The position numbers and the translations under genes are program-made. From Fidelibacterota bacterium (GTDB taxonomy: Bacteria > Fidelibacterota > UBA8477): a DNA stretch of 35,664 nucleotides. Each line of letters opens with the position of its first letter. The first letter of the stretch is position 1. The stretch lies in the NCBI GenBank assembly GCA_021734045.1, contig JAIPJR010000022.1:1-35664 (forward strand). The letters run 5' to 3'. Below are positions 1-10,109 of this stretch, in pieces. The notes under the pieces are model-generated. The model searched no databases, was not told the origin of the DNA, and worked only from the letters and a program-made list of their open reading frames with translations.

Positions 1-122
1 CCGAAGGGTTGAACTCAAGAATTCAGCAACTAAAGTCCGTCGCCAGAGGGTTCAGAAGTTTTGAAAACTATCGGACAGCTATCCTCTTCCATCTCGGTGG
101 GTTGGACATGATTCCACACTAA
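1..122 (+). CDS. ISL3-family transposase, C-terminal fragment
   Basis: The frame starting at base 3 is open from the window edge to the TAA at 120-122 and encodes 39 residues. It begins EGLNSRIQQLK and continues ARGFRSFENYRTAI and FHLGGLDM. This pattern matches the end of ISL3-family (IS204/IS1001/IS1096/IS1165) DDE transposases, where the Glu of EGLN is the last catalytic acidic residue. The rest of the transposase lies to the left of the window. The stop codon is followed after one base by a GC-rich terminal repeat, the usual compact arrangement at an IS right end. The family call is from recalled motif similarity; only the C-terminus is visible. Confidence 0.8.
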   Translation, partial: EGLNSRIQQLKSVARGFRSFENYRTAILFHLGGLDMIPH

Positions 123-123
123 T

Positions 124-135
124 GCCGGAAGAGCC
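124..135 (+). repeat. Predicted right terminal inverted repeat of the IS
   Basis: The sequence is GCCGGAAGAGCC, whose reverse complement GGCTCTTCCGGC has the GGCTCTT start expected of ISL3-type ends. It lies one base after the transposase stop. The matching left repeat cannot be seen, so the exact boundary is inferred from where LamG coding sequence resumes. Confidence 0.6.
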
Positions 136-3100
136 TATTATCAACAGATGATGGCGGTTGGGATCGTAGCATTTGGGTTTTAGAAAATACAAGCCAATTG
201 ATTATCGGGTACGGGACTAATGGCTGGATCCCGGGAGTGACACTTACGACGGATACCTGGCATCATATCGCCGTTGTTTATAAACCGGATAATGTTTTAT
301 TCTATTTCAATGGCGAACAGTTCAGTTTGGGAGCTGCTCCGGTGGAACAAGGTACGACACTAAACCTGCGAATCGGGTCAGCGATTTGGGGGCAATGTTT
401 TCAAGGATCAATTGATGAGGTGCGCATCTGGAATGATGAGCGCACTCAAACTGAAATTCAGACTCATTATGGGTCACTGGCTGGCAATGAAGATAATCTG
501 GTGGCTTACTGGCGGTTCGATGAAAACAGCGGCACCACAGCCGGTGATGCCACTGGACATAGCTACACCGGCACGCTGGTAAATGCTCCCACTTGGGTCA
601 CTTCTTCGGGCGCTGCGGTGTCTGCTCCGGTATTTTCTGCTTCGCCGTCCAGTCACGATTTTGGGGATGTGCTCATTGGTGAATCCGCTCAACAAAATAT
701 TACCATCGCCAATACAGGTGGTGGTGTTTTGAACATCTCAGCCGTGTCAACTCCTGGCGCAGCCTATTCAGTTTCACCGGGCAGCGCCAATATTCCTGCC
801 GGTAGCAATCAGGTTTTTTCACTCACCTTTACACCGACGACATCCGGTGCACAGAACGGGAATCTGTCCTTTACTGACAATACCGGCACAAATAATGTCG
901 CCATCACTGGTTCGGGAGTGTTTGAAGCCCAGGCAGGAGCGGAGAAAGCCCTGACTTTTAATGCCGCCAACAGTCAGTATCTCGTAATTCCTGATGCGTT
1001 TCAACCCACAGCTTATACCATGGAAATGTGGGTCAAACCGTCCACCGGGACAGCTGAGAATCTGTTTATGCGGACGAACAGCTCTGATCCCCTGTCTTTC
1101 TATTCGCAGCAGTTGTACATCAATAGTGATGGGCATTTCAGCCACTACATCTTTGATGGTAATTCCCGATATGTAACCAGCAGTACAACGGCGGAAGCCG
1201 GTACCTGGTATCATATCGCTATCTCGGCAGCAAACGATGGGCTCATGCATTTATATATCAACGGGCTTGAAGAAGGTACGCCCCAGTCCATTGTTACCAT
1301 GCAGGGAAATTTGGACCAGTACCGTATCAGCGCTGCAACAAAAGCGGGTCTGATCGGCTATTTTACGGGCGAGGTGGACGAGGTTCGACTGTGGAATACG
1401 CTCAGAACAGCCACTCAGCTCCAGGCTAATTACGGGTCTCTGACCGGCTCGGAAGCGGGATTGGTGGGCTATTGGCGCTGTGATGAGGGCAGTGGTTCGA
1501 CCATAGGAGATGGAACCGGAAACAACCACGCCGCTACATTGGTTAATGCACCCACCTGGGCCAATTCAACTGCACCGGTTGCCGCACCAGTCTACCAGAC
1601 CAGTTCGAGCACTGTGGCTGTTGGAAATGTGACTGTGAATACCAGTGGTGATGCAACAGTCACCCTTACCAATGCTGGGGGCGGATTTTTATCTATCGCA
1701 GCTCTTGTCAGCGATAACGCACTCTTTACGGTCTCACCAACTTCTGCCAATATTGCTACGGGAGCCGATCAGATAATTACCGTTAATTTCGCACCAACAA
1801 CCCATGGGAGCGAATCCGGAACTCTCACTCTGACGCATAATCCCAATAGCACAACAAATACTATCTCTCTGACCGGCACTGGGCAACAGGCGGTATTCAG
1901 TGCCAGTACATCCAACCTGGATTTCGGGAATGCCCAGGTCAATGCCAGTAGTGAACAGACAGTCACAGTCACAAATAACGGGAATATCACCCTGTCTATC
2001 AGCGATATTACCTGCAATCCGTCTGAATATGCCATTTCTCCAACGACGGCAGAAATTACTGCCGGCAACGACCAGGTCTTTACGGTGACCTTAACGCCGA
2101 CCGCTACCGGTGCCGTCCCGGGGACAATCACATTTACCGATAACGCCCTGGATTCACCCCAGGCAATCACGGTAACCGGTACCGGCGTGGAACTCTACGG
2201 ATCAGGAACTGAAGGCGATCCCTACCAGATCGGTTGTTTGAATGATCTTCTTTTCCTGAGTAATACCACTAATAGTGATTACTGGAGTGCACATTTTATT
2301 CAGACTGGCGATATTGATGCTTCAAGTACAGCCACATTGAACAGTAGCACTGGATTTATACCGATTGGAAACATATATCCCCATTTTAGCGGTGTTTTTA
2401 ATGGCGGAGGCCATATCATAAATGACCTGTATATCAATCGCAGTGGGACCGATTATCAGGGATTATTCGGAAAAACTAGTGGTGCAATTATTAAAAATTT
2501 AAACCTTACCAACGTTTCGATAACTGGCAAAGCTTGGGTTGGAGCCCTGGTAGCTGACAATGGTTATGGATCTGCCACCTCCATTGAAAACTGTTCCAGC
2601 TCCGGGAGTGTTACTGGAAATGGGGAAGCTATTGGAGGTTTGGTTGGAAAGAATGGATCGGGTTCTACAATTTCCACCAGTTTCAGTAGCTGTTCGACAA
2701 CAATGTTGGGTGCCAACTGGAGTTGTGGTGGTCTGGTGGGGCACAATCCCTCGTCCAATGTGATTAATAGTTATGCTACAGGAACCGTTACAGGTACGAA
2801 TGCTGTGGGGGGATTGATAGGGAATAACACAAGTGGTATTGTGACCAATTGTTTCAGTACCGGAGCAGTTTCCGGTACGGGATCTTATATCGGCGGTCTC
2901 ATTGGCGGTTTCAGTTACCAGGTGAATAACTGTTTTTGGGATACGCTTTCATCCGGACAATTAACCAGCAACGGTGGCTCCGGCATAACCACGGGAGAAA
3001 TGCAAATTCGATCAACCTTTACAAATGCTGGTTGGGATTTTAAGGATGCTGGCACGAATGATATTTGGAATATGGGTAACAGCCGGAACAGCGGCTACCC

Positions 3101-6100
3101 CTATCTGGATTGGCAATATCCATCTGATCCGGTCATCGAATTGGCCACACTGACTACCACGGCAGCCAGTGAAATTACAACCACTTCTGTTACGACCGGG
3201 GGTGAAGTCACCAACAATGTCAGTGGCGAAGCAGTCACCGAACGGGGTATTTGCTGGGAGACAGCCTCAAATCCTGAAACGACCGATTCCTATATATCAA
3301 TCGGTTCAGGCGTCGGGTCTTTCAGCTCGTCCATTACTGAATTATCTGCCGGGACAGGTTACCATGTACGGGCTTATGCCATTAATCTGGCCGGAACCGC
3401 CTATGGTGATGATATCAGTTTTACGACGTTCCTGGAACCGACCGTAACCACCCAGGCCGTGAGTGACATTGCCAGCACGACTGCGACCGGTAATGGAACC
3501 ATAACGGTTTTGGGCGTCCCAAATCCAACCCAACACGGTATGGTGTGGGGAACAGAAGAGAATCCGACATTTCTAGCCGGGAGTTTAAATGGGGCGCCGG
3601 CAGCACCTATCCAGCCAGCTTCAACAAAAAAGTCCAAACTGAATAAAGCGGTACAGGGTACTCAAATGACCGTTACATCCGTAACGCTTGCAACATCTGA
3701 TCGAACCGAAGAGGGCGAGGCGACCTCGACAGGGGCTTTCACATCCGTAATGACCGGGTTATTACCCAATACGACTTACCATGTACGCACTTACGCTACC
3801 AATTCTGTTGCAACGGTATATGGTAGCGATGTTACCTTCACCACATTACCCAGCCTGCCCACCGTCACCACACAGGCAGTCTCTGACATTGGGATTACTA
3901 CGGCCACGGGGAACGGCAACATAACCGACCTGGGCGTCCCTGATCCCACTCAACATGGGATTTGCTGGAGTACTTCCTCAACACCAACTGTTGCTGATGA
4001 TACAACCGCCAGTGGCACTGTCTTGGCAACGGGCGTATTCACCAGTGCCCTCACAGGTTTGATTTCCAACACGACCTATTATGTTCGCGCCTATGCCACC
4101 AACACCGCTGGCACAGCCTATGGGAATGAGGTCAGCTTTACCACGCTCCCGACTCTGGCAACGGTGACAACCGGGACGGTAAGTGAAATCACACAGACGA
4201 CCGCGACCGGGAATGGCAATGTCACCGATGTGGGCATTCCTGACCCAACCCAACACGGGTTTTGCTGGAGCATTTCCACTAGTCCGACCGTTGCTGATGA
4301 TACAACCGCCAATGGTCCCGTATCGGCGACAGGTGCATTTACCGGCGAGCTCACAGGCTTGGCATCCTATGAGACCTATTATGTGCGCGCTTATGTAACC
4401 AATACCGCCGGTACGGCTTATGGTGATCAAGTCAGTTTCACCACCTTGCCAACCGCTCCAACGGTAACTACCCAGGCGGTTAGCGACATTTCCATTATCA
4501 CAGCCACCGGGAATGGTGCCGTCACTGGTTTGGGTGTGCCTAATCCCACCCAACATGGTATTTGTTGGAGCACCAGCAGCGCTCCAACAGTCGCTGACAG
4601 TAAATCTGAGGAAGGTGCAGCCACCAGTACAGGTGCGTTTACCACCGCCATTACCGGATTGTCAGGATTGAGCACCTATTATGTACGTGCTTATGCCACC
4701 AATGCGGCAGGAACCGTCTATGGCAATGAAGTGAGCTTTTCCACCAGTGCCGATGAGCCGACCACACCGGCCTCCGAGATTGTTTTCAGCGATCCTGACA
4801 AAGGAAAAGCCACCATTTCCTGGACCAATGGCAACGGTAGTAAACGTGCTGTATTCCTGAAGCAGGCCAGTTCCGGTTCGGTTGAACCTGTTGATCATAC
4901 AACCTATACGGCCAATAGTGCCTTCGGATCAGGTACGCAAATCGGGACGACCGGCTGGTACTGTGTTTACAACGGCACCGGTACGACAGTTGACATCACC
5001 GGTTTGACGCAGCTCAGCACCTACTGCGCCATGGTGTTCGAATACAACGGTGCCGGAGGTGGTGAAAATTATTCGGTTACTACCGCGACGAATAATCCGG
5101 CCAGCTACACCTTACCGAACTTTGCAGAGGAGACTGGTCTTGCCATGACGCAAAACAGCCAAAGCAAAGCAGCCTGGGGCGATATGGACAATGATGGTGA
5201 CCTGGATGTGGTTGTGATGGGTATGAACGGCGCAGAATTATATCAAAATAATAATGACCAGACCTTCACCAAGTTATCCGGCCATGGTTTAAGCAACTAC
5301 TATGGTAGCCCTTTACAGTGGGAAGATTTTGATCACGATGGTTACCTCGACCTTTTCATGACGACAGGTAATTACATGTTGATTTACCGAAATCTCCACG
5401 ATAACACATTCACCCAAGTCGTTAATTTTCGCACATCAACGGACTATTATCAAATCCTTGCTTTTGTAGATGATTACAATCGGGATAGCTATCCCGACAT
5501 CCTGGTTGTTGGCAGCGATGGGACCTATTACACAAAACTCTATAAAAATAACGGAGACTGGACGTTTACGGCTCAGGCTGATATCGTATTTGATCAGTTG
5601 CGATATGGTACTGCAGCCTGGGGCGATTATGATAATGACGGCTACGATGACTTGTTCATGACCGGGGTTACGGCTGAAAATGGCTACACTGCAAAACTCT
5701 ACAAAAACATCGGCGGCGCTGATTTTGTCGCTCAAACCGATGGTATGCCCTGGATACCGGTCCAGCAAGGCACGGCGGCCTGGGGTGACTACAACAATGA
5801 CGGTTACCTGGATCTGGTTGTCGTTGGCTACAATATGATTAGCGGCGTTGGCTATGTTCCCGGTAAACTCTATAAAAACAATGGTGACAATACCTTTACG
5901 GATCAATCCGGTATTGTATTTCCCAGTCTGACTTATCCCGCCGTTGCCTGGGGTGATTATAATTCCGATGGTCTGGCCGATTTGGTCATGAACGGTCGGA
6001 ACAATAGTTGGGGTGTCCAGTCGAATTTGTTTACAAACAATGGTGATAACACCTTCTCGGAAGCCACAGACGGTCAACTCCCCGGTGCCTACAAGGGGTC

Positions 6101-8606
6101 GATGACCTGGAATGATTATGATAATGACGGTGATTTGGATTTGTTCGTTACCGGTGACGCCACCACCTCTTCCTATACCGGAATAGACAAATTGTATGAA
6201 AACATTGGTGGCTCGCCCAATACACCACCCTCGGCTCCAACCAACTTGCAGGTCTCTGTTACAGACAAGATCACCTTCTCATGGAACAAAGCAACCGACA
6301 CGGAGACCAGCCAGAATGGGTTAAACTATAATGTTTTCATCGGTACCGGTGCCACAAATGGCAATACACTTTCACCCTCAGCCGATATCAGTTCAGGAAA
6401 ACGACGGATCGTCAGGTCGGGTAATGTGGGATCCGGGACCAGTTATACGATCAATGAACTTGCCGGTGGTGATTTCTATTGGGGCGTCCAGGCGATCGAC
6501 GCCGGCCATGCCGGAGGTCCCTTTGCCAGCGGTACTTTCTCCAATATTGGTCCAGCATCCAATATCAGTGTCACGGATAATCGCCTTGATCGAATGACCA
6601 TTCACTGGTCCAACGGGGTTAACGGTGAAAACCGGATGGTGTTTGTGAAGGAAGGCCTTACCGGCTCACCGCTACCCGTCAATGGCTCCACCTATACCGC
6701 CAACGCTGCCTTAGGTCAAGGCGCTCAGATTGGCTCAAGTGGGTGGTATTGCGTCTATGCCGGTAGTGGAGATAGTGTAATGGTAACTGGTGTGACACCG
6801 ACCACGACCTACCGGATTGCGGTGATTGAATACGCCGGGGTGGATGAAAACCGGTATTACCTCTCACGCTCAGTTCCTGGAAATCCGCGTAATCGCTTTC
6901 CGGTTGTGGGGGGATCAGGGAATGCGCTGACTTTTGATGGGACGGATGATTACATCTCCGCCGCACCGGATGTGCCCAGCGGGACTGAACCATTTACCGT
7001 GGAAGCCTGGGTGAAAACCGAACAGACTCAGAGTCGGACGATTGTCGGTTGGGGCAATAGCAGTAATCGAAATACCTATAATTTCGGTTTTTCTACGGCA
7101 AGCATTTCGGGAACATGGAATAATATTGGGTTTGGATACGATCTGGGATACTATGCCCCCGGTATGGTTGTTTCCGGAAAATGGACACATGTCGCTTACA
7201 GCTTCGATGGTTCAACGCCACTTAAATTATATGTGAATGGCGTGCTCATCGGACAGTTGTTTTCGATGGGGACATCCTATGAGGGGAATACGAACTTTAA
7301 TGTCGGCGCAAGATATTCTTCCTCAATGGAATCGTTTTTTGATGGGTCGGTCGATGCCCTCCGCATCTGGGATGAGGGGCGGACTCAGGACCAGATCAAG
7401 GCGGACATGTGCCGGAAACTGAAATCAACTGATGACAGTCATCTTATCGTCTGTTACAATTTCGATCAGGCATCGAACAGTACGGAGTTGTATTGTGATA
7501 ACCCGGTCAATGACGGGACATTAAACAACTTTGATACGGCAAATGCCTGGACGAAATCCGGCGCTTTGATGGGAGCACATCCTGCGGTTGTCCAAAACAC
7601 AACACCGACACAGATTGGGAATACGGGTCAGAGCGTGAATGTGACACTAACCAACACACCGAACGCTTCAAATTACCTGCATGTCTATTACGACACCAAC
7701 GGGTTAGGTCCCGTCACCACTGCAGATGTTGGCAGCTGGCCGGAGGGAGTCGTAAAACGGGCAGATATTATTTGGGGTGTCCACGAGATCGGGGATGTAA
7801 CCGCCAATCTGACCATCGACTACAGCCAGGTAGCGGGGATCAATAGCCCTGACCTGGTCCGTCTGATCAAACGACCGGATGGTTGTTCGGGCTGGATCGA
7901 TGTCACTTCTGATTTCACGCATAATTTGGTAGATCGGACCTTTGCCAAACTAGGCAATACCAGCTTCAGCGAATTCAGCCTGGGCACAATGGCAGGGGAC
8001 AACAGCCTGCCGGTTCAACTCTCATCCTTTACCGCTGAAAATACGGGTGGTGGGGTTAACCTCAAATGGACCACCGAAAGCGAAATTGAGAATCTGGGGT
8101 ATCTCTTAGAGCGACAGTCATTACAGGATTCAATTTGGACCTTGGTTGCTGATTATGAATCCAATGAGGGGCTTGTGGGTCAGGGGTCAACCAATGATCA
8201 AACACAGTACGATTATTATGACGGGTCGGTTCAATCCGGAACGACCTACAGGTATCGGTTGAGTGATGTTGATTACCAGGGAAATGTGAAGCAACATCCG
8301 GTGATCGAAATAACGGCGACCGCGGCAGAGATTCAACTTCCGACTGAGTTTGCATTGCGGAATATCTATCCCAATCCCTTCAATCCTACTGCTACAGTGG
8401 ATTTTGCGTTGCCGGAGCCGGCGGAAGTCTCCATCGTGATCTATAACATCCTGGGACAACAGGTCACAACACTGGTTAACACCCAACTTCCGGCGGGCTA
8501 TCATAAGGTGCGGTGGCACGGCGAAAATGCGGCAGCCGGGATCTATTTCTGCCGGATGCAGGTAGCTAATTTCTCACAAACCCGAAAGATCCTGCTACTC
8601 AAGTAA
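136..8606 (+). CDS. Giant T9SS-exported LamG/ASH/GLUG/fn3/VCBS surface protein, 5' end cut off by IS
   Basis: The frame is open from the IS boundary to TAA at 8604-8606. LamG coding is already recognisable before the only upstream start-like codon, a TTG at 198 (DDGGWDRSIWV at about 147-179), so 198 is not the natural start. Modules by base position: partial LamG 136-560; ASH/choice-of-anchor-D 630-915; LamG 940-1575; two ASH domains 1590-2190; GLUG-type repeats 2200-3120; five fn3-like repeats 3140-4755; a GWYCVY-containing fn3-like module 4760-5112; about seven FG-GAP/VCBS repeats with DxDNDG calcium motifs 5118-6210; fn3-like modules 6220-6900, including a second GWYCVY copy; LamG 6915-7560; and a T9SS sorting tail from about 8349 (YPNPFNPT, ending KILLLK). 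The likely role is cell-surface adhesion or binding of glycan or protein; the ligand is unknown. The IS probably inactivates it or leaves a truncated product without a signal peptide. Confidence 0.85.
3861..4754 (+). repeat. In-frame tandem repeat, 300-bp unit (fn3-like modules)
   Basis: Three consecutive units start at 3861, 4161 and 4461 with an exact 300-bp period. Each opens with TVTT and carries a PTQHG(I/F)CWS motif and a YYVRAY(A/V)TN motif. An earlier unit at 3441 is related but 120 bp longer, and a more diverged one starts near 3147. The repeat is coding, not a CRISPR or satellite. Confidence 0.85.
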
Positions 8607-9016
8607 CCAGCAGGAAGTACTACGGGCGCATCTGTTGCGTGGTTTTGGCGTGACAAGTAAACTGGTCTCTTGTTAGGAATTCTTTCCAGCCTTGAGATAG
8701 CTTGCTTGCCACGCTTGACCTTAAACATGCCAGCTTAAGTCAGCGTTATTCCGAGAAAATTTACCTCCCCAGACCTTGCTTAATCGTTGTGAAGGATGGC
8801 AGTTTGCAGCAATTCAATCCGTTGAGAGCCGTGCGAATTATCTGCATGCTGACACATCGCTAAATAGCTGGTCACGCTGCTGTCTGTCTGAATGATATGC
8901 GACGCTGTAATCCAGGGAATTGAATGCGCATTTGGTGAATTTTTTGCTATGTTGCCACAAGTAGCCGGCAAAATGACAGGTAAGGATTAAAACCGTCATC
9001 AGGAGGGAAGAGAGCA
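8607..9016. other. Intergenic region, 410 bp, no gene seen
   Basis: No frame with coding character, no RNA gene and no clear terminator or promoter could be recognised. The only functional signal is the ribosome binding site AGGAGG at 9001-9006 belonging to the next gene. Confidence 0.5.
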
Positions 9017-9877
9017 ATGGATTGGGTATTGGCAATTCGGTCAGAGTGGTTGACACCTGTTTTTCAGGGCTTCAGCCTGTTGGGAGAGGAATACTTTTTT
9101 CTGCTGGCGCTGCCTTTGGGGTATTGGTTGTGGCAGCGGGATGCCATGGGACGGGTGGGCGCCGTGCTGTTATTCACCACGGTGCTGAACGCATTCATTA
9201 AGGAAATATTTCAGATCCCACGACCGGATATTGAGCATCTCATGACGGCGGATGGCTGGTCATTTCCCAGCGGTCATGCCCAAACGGCCATGGTTTTATG
9301 GGGCTGGCTGGCGTGGGAGATTCAGCGGCGCTGGGCGTACTGGACTGCCGGTGTGCTGATTGTGGGAATCGCGGCATCACGGGTGTATCTGGGTGTGCAT
9401 TATCCACAGGATGTCATTGGCGGGATTCTGATTGGCTTACTGACCCTGGTGGCATTTTACTATATCCTTAAAGCCCAACCAAAAATCTGGCTCACCATCG
9501 GACCCTCGCGCCAGACCTTTTTCTTCCTGTTTCTCTTACTGGGCTGGTTCATGTTTTTCCCCCACGATGTCCCGGATAATGCCCTGAAGGGCGGGGCGGC
9601 ACTGATTGGCTTCTGGGGCGGCGTTTTACACGAGCGCCGGTATGTGGCCAGTGTGGCATCGGCGAAATTGCCCATGAGTTTGCTGAAAATTATGGTGGGG
9701 CTCATCGGCATTGCCTTTTGTGTGTTTGGACTGAAGGTCATTTTTACTTCAATTGGCTATCAGACCGATATGGCCCGGTTTCTGCGGTATCTGCTGACCG
9801 GCGCCTGGATTGGCTGGGGACTGCCGTGGCTGGCGATACAATTTGGCTGGGAGGAAACACGCCATCGCAAACATTGA
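9017..9877 (+). CDS. PAP2-family membrane phosphatase
   Basis: This is a 286-residue multi-spanning membrane protein of the phosphatidic acid phosphatase type 2 superfamily, which removes phosphate from lipid phosphates such as phosphatidate or undecaprenyl diphosphate. All three motifs are present: KEIFQIPRP (K62 to P70, the KX6RP motif), PSGH (84-87, with the catalytic-pair His) and SRVYLGVHYPQD (121-132, nucleophile His128 and Asp132). Hydrophobic segments flank the motifs, and four or so more follow in the C-terminal half, making it longer than minimal family members. The start is set by AGGAGG at 9001-9006, ten bases before ATG 9017. It stands alone between two surface-protein genes. The true substrate cannot be read from the sequence; undecaprenyl-PP recycling or lipid turnover are both possible. 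Confidence 0.9.
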   Translation: MDWVLAIRSEWLTPVFQGFSLLGEEYFFLLALPLGYWLWQRDAMGRVGAVLLFTTVLNAFIKEIFQIPRPDIEHLMTADGWSFPSGHAQTAMVLWGWLAWEIQRRWAYWTAGVLIVGIAASRVYLGVHYPQDVIGGILIGLLTLVAFYYILKAQPKIWLTIGPSRQTFFFLFLLLGWFMFFPHDVPDNALKGGAALIGFWGGVLHERRYVASVASAKLPMSLLKIMVGLIGIAFCVFGLKVIFTSIGYQTDMARFLRYLLTGAWIGWGLPWLAIQFGWEETRHRKH

Positions 9878-10046
9878 TATACATAAACCCGGGCATAATT
9901 TCGTGCAGGTCGTAACGAAATCGACTTTTGCTAAACGTCGTCTTCAGGTGTATTTTTCAGGTTGCTGATGCAAATGAGGTTTTACACAAATTTATTCCCT
10001 GGGATCACCCGCCAAATTTACCGGGGTATCATCATAAAATTTTCAA

Positions 10047-10088
10047 CGCGCCGGATGGTTCAACCCACTGCCCGGCGTCTTTTTGTTT
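10047..10088 (+). terminator. GC hairpin with T-tract between PAP2 gene and the surface operon
   Basis: CGCCGG at 10049-10054 pairs with CCGGCG at 10072-10077 across a 17-base loop, followed by TCTTTTTGTTT. This fits a weak rho-independent terminator. It lies only about 25 bases upstream of the start codon at 10110, so it may end the PAP2 transcript or act as a leader hairpin of the next operon. Confidence 0.45.
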
Positions 10089-10109
10089 AATCATAGGAGT
10101 ATATTTATT

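Larger units (their letters stand above)
1..135 (+). mobile_element. Right end of an ISL3-like insertion sequence
   Basis: The element contains the transposase C-terminus and then the sequence GCCGGAAGAGCC at 124-135. Read inward from the element end this is GGCTCTTCCGGC, which resembles ISL3-family terminal inverted repeats. Immediately after it, codons of a LamG domain resume in frame. The family makes 8-bp target duplications, so TATTATCA (136-143) is the predicted duplicated target. The left end is outside the window. Confidence 0.75.

Noticed and set aside
30-44. Shared AAAGTCCGT string near base 31 and near base 35200
   Set aside because: The match is only nine to ten bases; one copy is transposase coding and the other lies in non-coding DNA. 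Chance is sufficient.
198-200. TTG as the start of the large surface protein
   Set aside because: Recognisable LamG codons precede it in the same frame, there is no ribosome binding site or signal peptide, and an IS end lies just upstream. The natural start is outside the window.
3978-4556. 192-residue minus-strand open frame
   Set aside because: It is antisense to the fn3-like tandem repeats; its own apparent internal repeats mirror the 300-bp coding repeats of the plus strand.
3861-4754. Regular 300-bp repeats as a CRISPR-like or satellite array
   Set aside because: The repeats are in frame, diverge at third positions and encode fn3-like modules; no short direct repeats with spacers are present anywhere in the window.
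5436-6077. 213-residue minus-strand open frame
   Set aside because: It is antisense to the FG-GAP/VCBS block, whose codon pattern yields a long open complement. There is no start signal or domain.
10083-10109. Upstream TTG start for the first lamin-tail protein
   Set aside because: ATG 10110 has AGGAG ten bases upstream and begins the signal peptide directly; the TTG lies within the terminator-like T-tract.
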